Source: Nonomuraea cavernae
GTDB lineage: Bacteria; Actinomycetota; Actinomycetes; Streptosporangiales; Streptosporangiaceae
Direction of reading: 5' to 3'
DNA length: 64,000 nt
Assembly: GCF_014646355.1 (NCBI RefSeq)
Contig: NZ_BMNH01000002.1
Coordinates: 298,247 to 362,246, forward strand
Positions 8,171 to 16,228 of the stretch are shown in pieces; positions within the stretch are counted from its first letter, which is position 1, and every line of letters begins with the position of its first letter. Under the pieces are notes generated by a model that was not told where the DNA came from, did no database searches, and was given only the letters and a program-made list of their open reading frames with translations. The translations under genes and the position numbers were made by a program.

Positions 8171-9742
8171 TCAGCCGGCCGCGGGGGTGACCCGCTCCTC
8201 CTCGCCGGGCGGCGCGACCGGCGCGCCGCGCAGCGGGATCTCCTTGACGAACACCGCCAGCAGCGGCACCGCCACGGCGAACAGGATGGCCCAGCCGAAG
8301 ACGCCCGAGATCGACGAGGCCAGCGATTCCAGGATGCCGGTGCGTACCTGTGGCCGCATCTGCGCCAGCGCGGCCGGGTCCATCCGGCCGCCGCCCTTGA
8401 CGGTCTCCTCCGCCGCCTGGGCGCCGAACCTGGTGGTCAGCTCCCGCTGGAAGCCGTGGTTGAAGATCGCGCCGAACAGGGAGACGCCGAACGAGCCGCC
8501 GATCGACCTGAAGAACGTGCTCGCGCTGCTGGCGACGCCGAGGTCCTTCTGCTCGACGCTGTTCTGCGCGATCAGCATCGTGGTCTGCATGAGGAAGCCC
8601 ATGCCGAGGCCGAGCACGGCGATGTGGACGCCGGTCAGCCAGCTCGGCGTGCCGGCGTCCATGGTGGACAGCAGCCACATGCCGAGCGTCATGACGACGC
8701 CGCCGATGATCGGGTAGATCTTGTACGTGCCGGTGGCGGTGATGGCCCGGCCCACGAAGAGTGAGACGACCATGGACGCCGCCATCATCGGCAGCAGCAG
8801 GAGGCCGGAGTTGGTGGCGGTGGCGCCCTGCACGGTCTGCTGGAACAGCGGCAGGAAGTTGATCACGCCGAACATGGCGAAGCCGAGCAGGAAGCCGATG
8901 GCCGAGATCAGCGTGAAGTTGCGGTCGCGGAACAGGTTGAGCGGCATGATCGGCTCGATCGTCCGGCGCTCCACCTGGACGAACAGCGCCATCGTGACCA
9001 CGGAGACCGCGACCAGGGTGAGGATCTGCCAGGAGCCCCACGGGTACTCGTTGCCGCCCCAGGTCGTGACCAGCACGATCGCGGTGATGCCGATCGACAG
9101 CAGGATCGCGCCCAGCCAGTCGATGCGCACCCGGTCGCGACGCCGGGGCAGCTTGAGCCGGACGGCCAGCAGGGCGATCGCGATGGCGCCGATCGGCAGG
9201 TTGACGTAGAAGGCCCATCGCCAGTCGAGGTAGTCGGTGATGAAGCCGCCGACCAGGGGGCCGGCGATCATGGCCAGCGACATGACCGCCGCCATGATGC
9301 CCTGGTACTGGCCGCGCTCGCGGGGCGGGACCAGGTCACCGATGATGGCCATGACGTTGACGATCAGGCCGCCGGCGCCGAGGCCCTGCAGGGCACGGAA
9401 GGCGATCAGCTCGGCCATGCCGCCGTCGGGGCCGCCCAGCAGGGCCGAGCCCGCCATGCCGCAGAACGCGGAGCCCACCATGAAGATGACGATGGAGACC
9501 ATGAAGATGGTCTTGCGGCCGTAGAGGTCGCCGATCTTGCCCCAGATCGGCGTGGAGACGGTGGTGCCCAGCACGTAGGCGGTGACGACCCAGGACAGGT
9601 GCGACAGCCCGCCGAGCTCGCCGACGATGCGCGGCATGGCCGTGCCCACGACCATGTTGTCGAGCATCGCGAGGACCATCGCGAGCATCAGCGCGGGTAA
9701 GACGACCATGACTTCGCGGCGGCGTCCGACTGCCTCGTCCAC
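8171..9742 (-). CDS. MFS drug exporter, DHA2 (EmrB/QacA) family
   Basis: A 523-residue protein with about 14 hydrophobic helices, typical of proton-driven DHA2 multidrug exporters. Family motifs are visible: DNMVVGTAMPRI in helix 1 (motif D1 region), the helix 2-3 loop GKIGDLYGRK (motif A), the arginine-rich RALQGLGAGGL and PPRERGQYQG, and the motif C-like GPLVGGFI in helix 5. The substrate is unknown. It is divergently transcribed from a TetR gene at 9851, with two near-identical palindromes between them, so substrate-induced derepression is the likely control. Confidence 0.9.
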   Translation of the reverse strand: MDEAVGRRREVMVVLPALMLAMVLAMLDNMVVGTAMPRIVGELGGLSHLSWVVTAYVLGTTVSTPIWGKIGDLYGRKTIFMVSIVIFMVGSAFCGMAGSALLGGPDGGMAELIAFRALQGLGAGGLIVNVMAIIGDLVPPRERGQYQGIMAAVMSLAMIAGPLVGGFITDYLDWRWAFYVNLPIGAIAIALLAVRLKLPRRRDRVRIDWLGAILLSIGITAIVLVTTWGGNEYPWGSWQILTLVAVSVVTMALFVQVERRTIEPIMPLNLFRDRNFTLISAIGFLLGFAMFGVINFLPLFQQTVQGATATNSGLLLLPMMAASMVVSLFVGRAITATGTYKIYPIIGGVVMTLGMWLLSTMDAGTPSWLTGVHIAVLGLGMGFLMQTTMLIAQNSVEQKDLGVASSASTFFRSIGGSFGVSLFGAIFNHGFQRELTTRFGAQAAEETVKGGGRMDPAALAQMRPQVRTGILESLASSISGVFGWAILFAVAVPLLAVFVKEIPLRGAPVAPPGEEERVTPAAG

Positions 9743-9776
9743 GACTTCCCCCCTGTGAGATGGCTGTGAGATGGCG

Positions 9777-9835
9777 CTTACTTGCCGACCGGCAAGCTCC
9801 CGATAAACTAGATACTTACTTGCCGGCCGTCAAGT
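9777..9835. promoter_or_regulatory. Two TetR-type operators between exporter and regulator
   Basis: CTTGCCGACCGGCAAG at 9781-9796 is a perfect inverted repeat with a 2-bp centre. ACTTGCCGGCCGTCAAGT at 9818-9835 is a one-mismatch palindrome. Both are preceded by the same bases (CTTACTTGCCG at 9777 and 9815). Their position between the divergent starts, and the adjacent TetR gene, make them its likely binding sites. Confidence 0.8.
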
Positions 9836-9850
9836 CGAAATAGGTGCACA

Positions 9851-10396
9851 GTGCGGGAAGACACGCGGACCCGAATCCAGGAGATCGCGCTCAGGCTCTT
9901 CACCGAGCAGGGCTACGAGGCGACCTCCTTGCGGGAGATCGCCGAGGAGCTCGGCGTGACCAAGGCCGCGCTCTACTACCACTTCAAGACCAAGGACGAC
10001 ATCGTGGCCGGCCTGGCCGACCAGCGGGTGGCCGAGATCGAGGAGTTGCTGGCCTGGTTCAAGGAGCAGCCCCGCACTCCGGAGGCGCGCCGCGAGCTGC
10101 TCCGGCGCTATGCGGCCCAGCTGAAGCGGACCCGCTTCGTGGAGGTCAACCGCTTCCTGGAGCGCAACCAGACCGCGATGCGCGACCATCCGAAGCTCCT
10201 GCGGATGCGCGAGGCCATGCTGGAGCTGACCGGGCAGCTCAGTGTGCCCGGTGATCCGCTCGCCACCCGGATCAGCCGGTCGATGGCGCTGTTCACGTTG
10301 CACGCCGGCAAATGGCTGACGCACGACGAGACCGTGTCCGAGGACGAGATCATCGAGGCCTCCATGGAGGTGGCGCTCCGGCTGCTGGAACCGTGA
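9851..10396 (+). CDS. TetR-family repressor of the adjacent exporter
   Basis: A 181-residue regulator. The N-terminal helix-turn-helix is canonical: IQEIALRLFTEQGYEATSLR followed by EIAEELGVTKAALYYHFKTK. The remaining ~120 residues form the helical ligand-binding and dimerisation domain. Start is GTG 9851, right after the second operator, so it probably also represses itself. The divergent DHA2 exporter is the expected target. Confidence 0.88.
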   Translation: MREDTRTRIQEIALRLFTEQGYEATSLREIAEELGVTKAALYYHFKTKDDIVAGLADQRVAEIEELLAWFKEQPRTPEARRELLRRYAAQLKRTRFVEVNRFLERNQTAMRDHPKLLRMREAMLELTGQLSVPGDPLATRISRSMALFTLHAGKWLTHDETVSEDEIIEASMEVALRLLEP

Positions 10397-10458
10397 CCGT
10401 GATTCGAATAGCCGATCGTGGGCAGGCTGTTTCACGCATCCGAACGGGAGGAGAGGCA

Positions 10459-10902
10459 GTGGAGGCGACGATAGCGCTCCGGCTACCCAGGGATGCGGCG
10501 AGCGTCCCGCTGATCAGGCAGATCTTCGAAGGCGCACTGCGCACTCTGGGCGTCGATCCGGCGGTCCGCGACGACATCGAGCTCATGCTCACCGAGGCGT
10601 GCGCCAACGTGATCAGGCACGCCGCCCCCAGCGACGAATACACCGTGAGCGCCGGAGTCTATGACGATCTGTGCGTGATCAGGGTCATCGACACCGGGGG
10701 CGGCTTCGACCCCGGCAAGATCGGCGAGGCGCTGGCCGGCGCCGAGCACGGCAGGGGGCTGCAGATCATGCGCGCGCTGGCCGACGACGTCCGTTTCACC
10801 AGCAGGCCCGAGCACGGGGCGATGGTCTGCCTGGAGAAACGGCTGACCTTCGTGCCCGGTGCCGCGGGGCCGCACCTCATGACGAGCGACCACTCCGCAT
10901 GA
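10459..10902 (+). CDS. ATP-binding anti-sigma-type serine kinase (RsbW-like)
   Basis: A 147-residue HATPase_c domain of the SpoIIAB/RsbW kind. The N box is LTEACANVIRHA, the G1 box VIDTGGGFDP, and the G2-like loop AEHGRGLQIMRALAD. Such kinases sequester a sigma factor and phosphorylate a STAS antagonist. I chose GTG 10459 because GGGAGGAG stands 6-8 nt upstream. An in-frame GTG at 10393 overlapping the TetR stop would add 22 residues with no domain content. No cognate sigma factor is adjacent; the nearest STAS gene is at 7838. Confidence 0.82.
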   Translation: MEATIALRLPRDAASVPLIRQIFEGALRTLGVDPAVRDDIELMLTEACANVIRHAAPSDEYTVSAGVYDDLCVIRVIDTGGGFDPGKIGEALAGAEHGRGLQIMRALADDVRFTSRPEHGAMVCLEKRLTFVPGAAGPHLMTSDHSA

Positions 10903-11032
10903 CGCCCTGCCGGGTCGTCCCCGCCACCACGGCGAGCGCGACCAGCACGACGACCGCGACGACGAAAAGGGCCACGAACATCAGGGAGAAGGCGATCGCC
11001 AGCGAAGCGATCATGCCGAGGATGGCCAACAT
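10877..11032 (-). CDS. Small single-pass membrane protein (51 aa)
   Basis: Starting at ATG 11032 the frame encodes an almost entirely hydrophobic peptide (MLAILGMIASLAIAFSLMFV, then more Val/Ala/Leu) ending in a basic tail with TTRQGVMRSG. A GGGGAAG sequence precedes the start. It lies downstream of and on the same strand as the Ppx/GppA gene, and its 3' end overlaps the convergent anti-sigma gene by 26 bp. The hydrophobic pattern is unusual for non-coding DNA of this GC content, but I do not recognise the family. Confidence 0.4.
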   Translation of the reverse strand: MLAILGMIASLAIAFSLMFVALFVVAVVVLVALAVVAGTTRQGVMRSGRSS

Positions 11033-11088
11033 CAGCCCATCACTTCCCCACGACCAGGACTTATACCTCTTTTGAGGATATGTCAGGG

Positions 11089-12039
11089 TTACCGGGGGGC
11101 GAGGTCGAGACGGCTCGGCAACAGGTCCAGGCGGCGCAGGATGACGCCCTCGCGCAGGGCCCACGGACACACCTCGAGCCGGTCGACCTCGAACAGGTCC
11201 ATGGCCGCGTCGGCGACCACGGCCCCGGCCGCGAGCTGCGCGGCCCGCCCCTCGGACACCCCTGGCAGCGCGGCGCGCTCGGCCGCGGCCATCGTGGTGA
11301 GCTTGGCGGCCCAGTGGGCCATGTCCTGACGTGACAGCGAGCGCGAGACGTAGAAACCGTCGCCGGACGGGGCGGCCCCGGCGATCCTGGCGAGCTGCTT
11401 GAAGGTCTTGGACGTGGCCACGGCCCGGGTGGGCCGGCCGAAGCGCACCACGTCACCGACCTCGCGGGCGATCTCCGCCCGCACATGTCTGCGCAGGCCG
11501 CGCACCTCGTCGGGCGTGGGCGGGTCGCCGGCCAGCCAGTCGCGGGTCAGCCGCCCGGCGCCCAGGGGCAGCGACACGGCGACGTCCGGCTCCTCGTCGT
11601 AGCCCGCCGCGATCTCCAGCGAACCGCCGCCGATGTCGAAGGCGAGCAGCCGTCCCGCGGACCAGCCGAACCAGCGGCGTACGGCCAGGAACGTCAGCCT
11701 GGCCTCGTCACGGCCCGACAGGACCTCGATGTTCACCCCGCTGCGCTCGTCGATCCGGGCCAGCACCTGCTCACCGTTGGCCGACTCGCGCACGGCGGAG
11801 GTGGCGAAGGCCAGGAAGTCCTCGACGCCCTTGTCCTCGGCGATGCGCACGGCCTCCTCGACGAACGCGCCGAGCAGGTCGATGCCCTCGGCGGACAGCG
11901 CGCCCGCCGCGTCGAGGTGCTCGGTCAGCCGCATCTCCTCCTTGTGGGAGTAGGCGGGGATGGGGCGGGCGCCGCGGTGGGCGTCGACGACGAGGAGGTG
12001 GACAGTGTTAGAGCCGATGTCCAGCACGCCGAGTCGCAT
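11089..12039 (-). CDS. Ppx/GppA exopolyphosphatase-type phosphatase
   Basis: A 316-residue ASKHA-fold phosphatase that hydrolyses polyphosphate and/or pppGpp. Phosphate 1 motif: [17 protein letters not shown] at the N-terminus. The family segment FATSAVRES follows, and phosphate 2 motif: [13 protein letters not shown] at about residue 145. The length matches the short actinobacterial form without the C-terminal HD domain. Many actinomycetes carry two such enzymes, so I do not assign ppx1 or ppx2. It may be co-transcribed with the small membrane protein downstream. Confidence 0.9.
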   Translation of the reverse strand: MRLGVLDIGSNTVHLLVVDAHRGARPIPAYSHKEEMRLTEHLDAAGALSAEGIDLLGAFVEEAVRIAEDKGVEDFLAFATSAVRESANGEQVLARIDERSGVNIEVLSGRDEARLTFLAVRRWFGWSAGRLLAFDIGGGSLEIAAGYDEEPDVAVSLPLGAGRLTRDWLAGDPPTPDEVRGLRRHVRAEIAREVGDVVRFGRPTRAVATSKTFKQLARIAGAAPSGDGFYVSRSLSRQDMAHWAAKLTTMAAAERAALPGVSEGRAAQLAAGAVVADAAMDLFEVDRLEVCPWALREGVILRRLDLLPSRLDLAPR

Positions 12040-12156
12040 GGGACGACGCTACCGGTCAGCGGACGGCACGGCGAAACCGGGCATGACCGGCATCGAGGGG
12101 GACGACGTCATGGCCGAGCGACTACCCTTCCAGGTGGTCACCAGACATAAGGGGGC

Positions 12157-13086
12157 ATGGTGGGCGCGTGCTGCGGTCCGAGCAGGAGCACCGCCGCTCC
12201 GCCGTACCCGGGCGGGGAGCAGTCGGATCCGCCGGTGCCCGGCCCGGAGCGGCGGGAGCCACCGCGCGGGATGGCCCGGGTGCCCGGCGGGACGTTCCTG
12301 ATGGGCGGCGACGACCCCGACGGCTGGCCCGAGGACGGCGAGGGACCGGTACGCGAGGTTCGGCTGACGGCGTTCCTGATCGACCCGGTCTGCGTCACCA
12401 ACGCGCGGTTCGCCACCTTCGTCAAGGAGACCGGCTACGTCACCGAGGCCGAGCGGATCGGCTGGTCGTTCGTGTTCCGGCGGTTCGCGGGGCGCGGCGT
12501 CATGGACGCGAGGGTGCCGGGGGCGCCCTGGTGGGTCGGCGTGGAGGGGGCGACCTGGCGCTCTCCCGAGGGGCCGGGCTCCTCCGTGGGTGACCGGCAG
12601 AACCATCCGGTGGTGCACGTGTCGTGGCACGACGCCCACGCCTACGCCTCCTGGGCGGGCAAGCGGCTGCCGACCGAGGCCGAGTGGGAGATGGCGGCGC
12701 GCGGCGGGCTGGAGCGCCGGAGATACCCGTGGGGCGACGAGCTGACGCCGAAGGGGCGGCAGCGGTGCAACATCTGGCAGGGTTCGTTCCCGTCGGCGCC
12801 GAGCAGGGGCACGATGCCGGCCAAGTCGTTCCAGCCCAACGGCTACGGCCTCTACAACGTCGCGGGCAACGTCTGGGAGTGGACCGCCGACTGGTGGGGC
12901 ACCACGTGGGAGGCGTTCGCCGAGAACCCGGCCGGGCCGCCCGAGGGCGCCGCCAAGGTGCTCCGCGGCGGTTCCTACCTGTGCCACGACTCCTACTGCA
13001 ACCGCTACCGGGTCGCCGCGCGCACCGCCAACACCCCCGACTCGTCGACCGGGCACACGGGTTTCCGCTGCGCGGCCATACCCTGA
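12157..13086 (+). CDS. Formylglycine-generating enzyme (sulfatase-activating)
   Basis: A 309-residue FGE. It oxidises a cysteine in the CxPxR site of sulfatases to C-alpha-formylglycine using a copper(I) cofactor. Family landmarks are VPGGTFLMGG (43-51), HPVVHVSWHDA (150-160), LPTEAEWEMAARGG (171-184), NVWEWTADWW (238-247) and RGGSYLCHDSYCNRYR (270-285). Cys276 and Cys281 are the copper-binding catalytic pair of bacterial and human FGE. This separates it from the Cys-poor EgtB/PvdO relatives. The N-terminus MVGACCGPSR is Cys-rich, as in other actinobacterial FGEs. No sulfatase gene is in the window, so it acts in trans. Confidence 0.92.
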   Translation: MVGACCGPSRSTAAPPYPGGEQSDPPVPGPERREPPRGMARVPGGTFLMGGDDPDGWPEDGEGPVREVRLTAFLIDPVCVTNARFATFVKETGYVTEAERIGWSFVFRRFAGRGVMDARVPGAPWWVGVEGATWRSPEGPGSSVGDRQNHPVVHVSWHDAHAYASWAGKRLPTEAEWEMAARGGLERRRYPWGDELTPKGRQRCNIWQGSFPSAPSRGTMPAKSFQPNGYGLYNVAGNVWEWTADWWGTTWEAFAENPAGPPEGAAKVLRGGSYLCHDSYCNRYRVAARTANTPDSSTGHTGFRCAAIP

Positions 13087-13090
13087 TCGC

Positions 13091-14224
13091 ATGTCACGAA
13101 CTCTGCGACTGTTGATCACCGGAGGCGGCACCGGCGGTCACACCTATCCGGCCCTGACCACCCTGTCGGCCATCCAGCGACGTCAGGTGGCGCACGACGT
13201 GCTCTGGGTGGGCACGGCCGGCGGCCTGGAGGCCAGGATCACCGCCGAGCACGGCATCCCGTTCAAGGCGATCACCACCGGCAAGCTGCGCCGCCGGCCC
13301 AACCTGCGCGAGCTCGGCACCAACCTGGCCGACGTGTTCCGCATCCCCGTGGGCGTGATCCAGGCGGTGGTCCACGCCGCCCGCTACCTGCCCGACGTGG
13401 TGCTGTCGACCGGCGGGTACGTGGCGGTGCCGATCGGGGTGGCGGCCAAGCTGATCCGGCGGCCGCTGGTCATGCACGAGCAGACCACGGTGGTGGGCCT
13501 GGCCAACCGGATGCTGGCCAGGCTGGCGACCCGCATCGCGCTGTCGCACGAGTCGTCGCTGGAGCACCTGCCGGCCTCGGCCAGAGGCAAGGCCGTCGTG
13601 ACCGGCAACCCGATCAGGCCCGAGCTGCTGCACGGCAGCCAGGCGGCGGCCTACGACCTGTTCGGGCTGACGTTCGAGGTGCCGCTCATCTACGTGACGG
13701 GCGGCGCCCAGGGCAGCAAGCAGATCAACACGCTGATCGCGGAGATCCTGCCCGGACTGCTGCCGCACGCCCAGGTGGTGCACCAGTGCGGGCCCGCCTG
13801 GATCGACCAGATGCGCGCCATCCAGCTGCCGCCCGAGCTGGCCGACCGCTACCACCCGGTGCCCTACGTCGGCGCCGAGCTGGCCGATCTGTACGCCGCC
13901 GCGGACGTGGTGATCGCGCGCAGCGGCGCCGGCACGGTGTCGGAGCTGACCGCCATCGGCCGGCCGTCGGTGCTGGTCCCGCTGATCCCGACGGGCGGCG
14001 ACGAGCAGCGCAAGAACGCCGCCTACCTGGTCTCGGCGGGCGCGGCGCGGGCGTTGCTGGAGCCGCGTCCCACCGCGGACCTGCTGCTGGCGGAGCTGAT
14101 GCCGCTGCTGGCCGATCCCGGGCTGCGCGGATCGATGGCCGACGCGGCGCGCAAGCTGGGCCGGATCGACGCGGCCGACGTCCTGTGCGACGTGCTGCTC
14201 GACGCGGCCGACTGGCCGCGCTAG
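13091..14224 (+). CDS. MurG-like UDP-GlcNAc glycosyltransferase, paralogue outside the cell-wall cluster
   Basis: A 377-residue GT-B (family 28) enzyme. MurG features are ITGGGTGGHTYP at the N-terminus, VVLSTGGYVAVPIGVAAKLI, HEQTTVVGLANR (MurG usually HEQN), TGNPIRPEL, VTGGAQGSKQIN and RSGAGTVSEL. MurG adds GlcNAc to lipid I, but here there are no ftsW, murC or ftsQ neighbours, so it is probably a second copy acting on a different acceptor or under different conditions. It begins only 4 bp after the FGE stop, so the two are likely co-transcribed. Confidence 0.85.
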   Translation: MSRTLRLLITGGGTGGHTYPALTTLSAIQRRQVAHDVLWVGTAGGLEARITAEHGIPFKAITTGKLRRRPNLRELGTNLADVFRIPVGVIQAVVHAARYLPDVVLSTGGYVAVPIGVAAKLIRRPLVMHEQTTVVGLANRMLARLATRIALSHESSLEHLPASARGKAVVTGNPIRPELLHGSQAAAYDLFGLTFEVPLIYVTGGAQGSKQINTLIAEILPGLLPHAQVVHQCGPAWIDQMRAIQLPPELADRYHPVPYVGAELADLYAAADVVIARSGAGTVSELTAIGRPSVLVPLIPTGGDEQRKNAAYLVSAGAARALLEPRPTADLLLAELMPLLADPGLRGSMADAARKLGRIDAADVLCDVLLDAADWPR

Positions 14225-14271
14225 CCGGAGGCTCGGAGGCGCGACGGCTCGGACCGCCTCGGGGGCGTAGC

Positions 14272-15180
14272 TCAGGGGGCGAGGTGGCGGAAGGCCTCGT
14301 GGGCGGAGCTGACGCTGTCGCGCAGCGCCCGCTCCAGCAGGTCGGCCTCCTCGCCCAGCCTGCCCAGCTCGGGGACGGCCGCGTCCCCGGCCCCCGACTC
14401 GGCCAGCAGCTCCTCGTAGCGCGGCAGCCTGACGTTGAGCTGCTCGATCTGGTGACGCGCCCGATAGGCCCGCTCGGCGTCGGCGACGTGCCCGGCGTAA
14501 CGTTCCAGCGCCTCGACGCGCGCCAGCACCGCGCCCTCGCTGCTGTCGAGGGCCCTGGCCAAGGGATCGGCCACGGCGGCGACCTCGGGCGTCACCCCCT
14601 CGGCGACGACCTCCTCGTGCTCGGCCCGCAACGCCGACAGCTTGGCGAGCAACCGGGCGATCTCCCACTCCTGCTCCGGCAGCATCACCGCGTTGCGCGC
14701 CTGGTCCAGCAGCCCTTCGGCGTTGACCCGGGAGACCAGCACCGACTCGATCGCGGTCTGCGCGCGGTTCATGAGCGCGCGGGCCGCGTCGTCGAGCTCC
14801 TCGCGCAGCACGAACCGTCCCGCCAGCCGCCGCGCGTTGTCGTAGACCTTGAGCTCGGCCAGGCGCCGCCGTTCCCGTTCCGCGTCGGGGCGTGGCCTGA
14901 GCAGCACGGTGACGACGAGCAACGCGGCGCACATCATGATCAGCACGAACGGGGTGTACAGTCCGCCGCGGAAGAAGTCGAGCGCGGTGGCGGCCGCCGC
15001 GAGCGCCACCGCGACGGCGGTCAGCGGCGCGGCGGGGCCGAGGACGGGCACGTGCCGCCGGTGCGGGGGCGCCCACCCCGCGCGCATCCTCAGCAGGACC
15101 TTGCGATGGTCACGTAAGAGCTCGGCGATCTCGTCGGGCACCGCCGGGTCAACTACCACCTTCGCATGACGGCCGGGCAC
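14272..15180 (-). CDS. Membrane-anchored coiled-coil protein, paralogue A
   Basis: A 302-residue protein, tandem paralogue of the gene at 15214. Order: a 50-residue N-terminus with VVVDPAVPDEIAELL, two closely spaced hydrophobic segments at about 58-70 and 78-95, then a long charged helical region. The most conserved part is AEGLLDQARNAVMLPEQEWE and IARLLAKLSALRAEH. The C-terminus SSAHEAFRHLAP is also shared. No enzymatic motif is visible and I do not recognise the family. Start is GTG 15180. A TAGGAT -10-like element ends only 7 nt before it, suggesting a leaderless transcript. Confidence 0.7.
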   Translation of the reverse strand: MPGRHAKVVVDPAVPDEIAELLRDHRKVLLRMRAGWAPPHRRHVPVLGPAAPLTAVAVALAAAATALDFFRGGLYTPFVLIMMCAALLVVTVLLRPRPDAERERRRLAELKVYDNARRLAGRFVLREELDDAARALMNRAQTAIESVLVSRVNAEGLLDQARNAVMLPEQEWEIARLLAKLSALRAEHEEVVAEGVTPEVAAVADPLARALDSSEGAVLARVEALERYAGHVADAERAYRARHQIEQLNVRLPRYEELLAESGAGDAAVPELGRLGEEADLLERALRDSVSSAHEAFRHLAP

Positions 15181-15184
15181 ATTA

Positions 15185-15193
15185 CGGATCCTA
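15185..15193 (-). promoter_or_regulatory. -10-like element shared by both membrane paralogues
   Basis: TAGGATCCG (minus strand) occurs here and again at 16147-16155, upstream of each paralogue. Here it ends five bases before the GTG at 15180, the spacing expected for a leaderless mRNA. In the other copy it is 28 bp upstream, with a GGGGG ribosome-binding-like stretch between. Confidence 0.5.
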
Positions 15194-15213
15194 TGTAGCG
15201 GTCTGTCCCGGTG

Positions 15214-16119
15214 TCAGCCCTCCAAGTAACGGAACGCCTCGTGCGCGGAGCTCACGCTGCGCCGCAGCACGCGTTCCAGCGCGTCTGCGTCCTCGGCGAG
15301 CCGTTCGATCTCGGGCACGGCCAGCGCGTCGGCGCCGGACTCGGCCAGCAGCTCCTCGTAGCGCGGCAGCCGGGAGCGCAGCTCCTCGATCTGGCTCCGG
15401 GCGTGAAAGGCGCGCTCGGCGTCGCCGACGTGGCCGGCGTAACGTTCCAGCGCCTCGACCCGGGCCACGACGGCCGCCTCGCTGTTGGCCAGGGCCCTCT
15501 CCAGGGGCTCGACCACGGCGGCGACCTCGGGGGCGACGCCCCGCGCCAGCAGCTCGCGGTGCTCGGCGCGCAGCGCGGACAGCTTGGCGAGTAACCGGGC
15601 GATCTCCCACTCCTGCTCCGGCAGCATCACCGCGTTGCGGGCGCCGTCGAGCAGGCCCTCGGCGTTGACATGGGAGCGCAGCACCGAGCCGATGGCCTGC
15701 TGCGCCCGCGAGAGCACGGCCGCGGCCTCCGCGTCGAAGTCCTCCGGCAGCAGGTAGCGGCCGTCGTACCAGCGGGCCTGCTCGTAGACGCCGCGCTCGC
15801 GGGGCCGGGCGGTCACGGGCAGCTCGTTGAGGGAGGCCATCTTGACCAGGACGACCAGGACGAACATGCCCAGCAGCACGAACCCGACCGGGGCCGCCGG
15901 CGACTCCAGCAGCACCGCCATCACGGCGAGCACCAGGGGCGTGGCCGCCAGCAGCATCACGCTGGAGGTGCCGCGCCGCCGGCGCTCGGCGGGCGGCGCG
16001 GCGGGCGGCACCCAGCCGGCGCGGAACCTGGACAGCAACGGGGCGTTGGCGCGCAGCACTCCGGAGACCTCCCGGGGCACTCCGGGATCCACCACCACAC
16101 CCACGCTCTGCCCTGGCAC
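15214..16119 (-). CDS. Membrane-anchored coiled-coil protein, paralogue B
   Basis: A 301-residue paralogue of the downstream gene, with the same design: N-terminal VVVDPGVPREVSGVL, two hydrophobic segments at about 50-65 and 70-90, then a helical, charged region. AEGLLDGARNAVMLPEQEWE and the ending SSAHEAFRYLEG match paralogue A. The two genes share a 62-nt block with one mismatch (14636-14697 and 15578-15639), while N-termini and membrane segments have diverged. Start is GTG 16119, eight bases after GGGGG. Function unknown; two co-oriented copies suggest a hetero-oligomer. Confidence 0.7.
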   Translation of the reverse strand: MPGQSVGVVVDPGVPREVSGVLRANAPLLSRFRAGWVPPAAPPAERRRRGTSSVMLLAATPLVLAVMAVLLESPAAPVGFVLLGMFVLVVLVKMASLNELPVTARPRERGVYEQARWYDGRYLLPEDFDAEAAAVLSRAQQAIGSVLRSHVNAEGLLDGARNAVMLPEQEWEIARLLAKLSALRAEHRELLARGVAPEVAAVVEPLERALANSEAAVVARVEALERYAGHVGDAERAFHARSQIEELRSRLPRYEELLAESGADALAVPEIERLAEDADALERVLRRSVSSAHEAFRYLEG

Positions 16120-16228
16120 CCTGGCGCCCCCAACGCTCGCGATGTCCGGATCCTACGGAACATTTCGCTCGGGCGTCAGCCTCCTGGAGGACACTCCGGG
16201 AAACCACCAGTTGCGCTCGCGAACGTTC

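Noticed and set aside
12049..13131. Minus-strand frame opposite the FGE gene
   Set aside because: It is Pro/Arg/Gly-rich without motifs, while the plus strand encodes a full FGE with all catalytic residues.
14262..14300. tRNA-like start GGGGGCGTAGCTCAGGGGG
   Set aside because: The bases after it do not form D, anticodon or T arms. From 14272 on it is the coding end of the membrane paralogue A gene.
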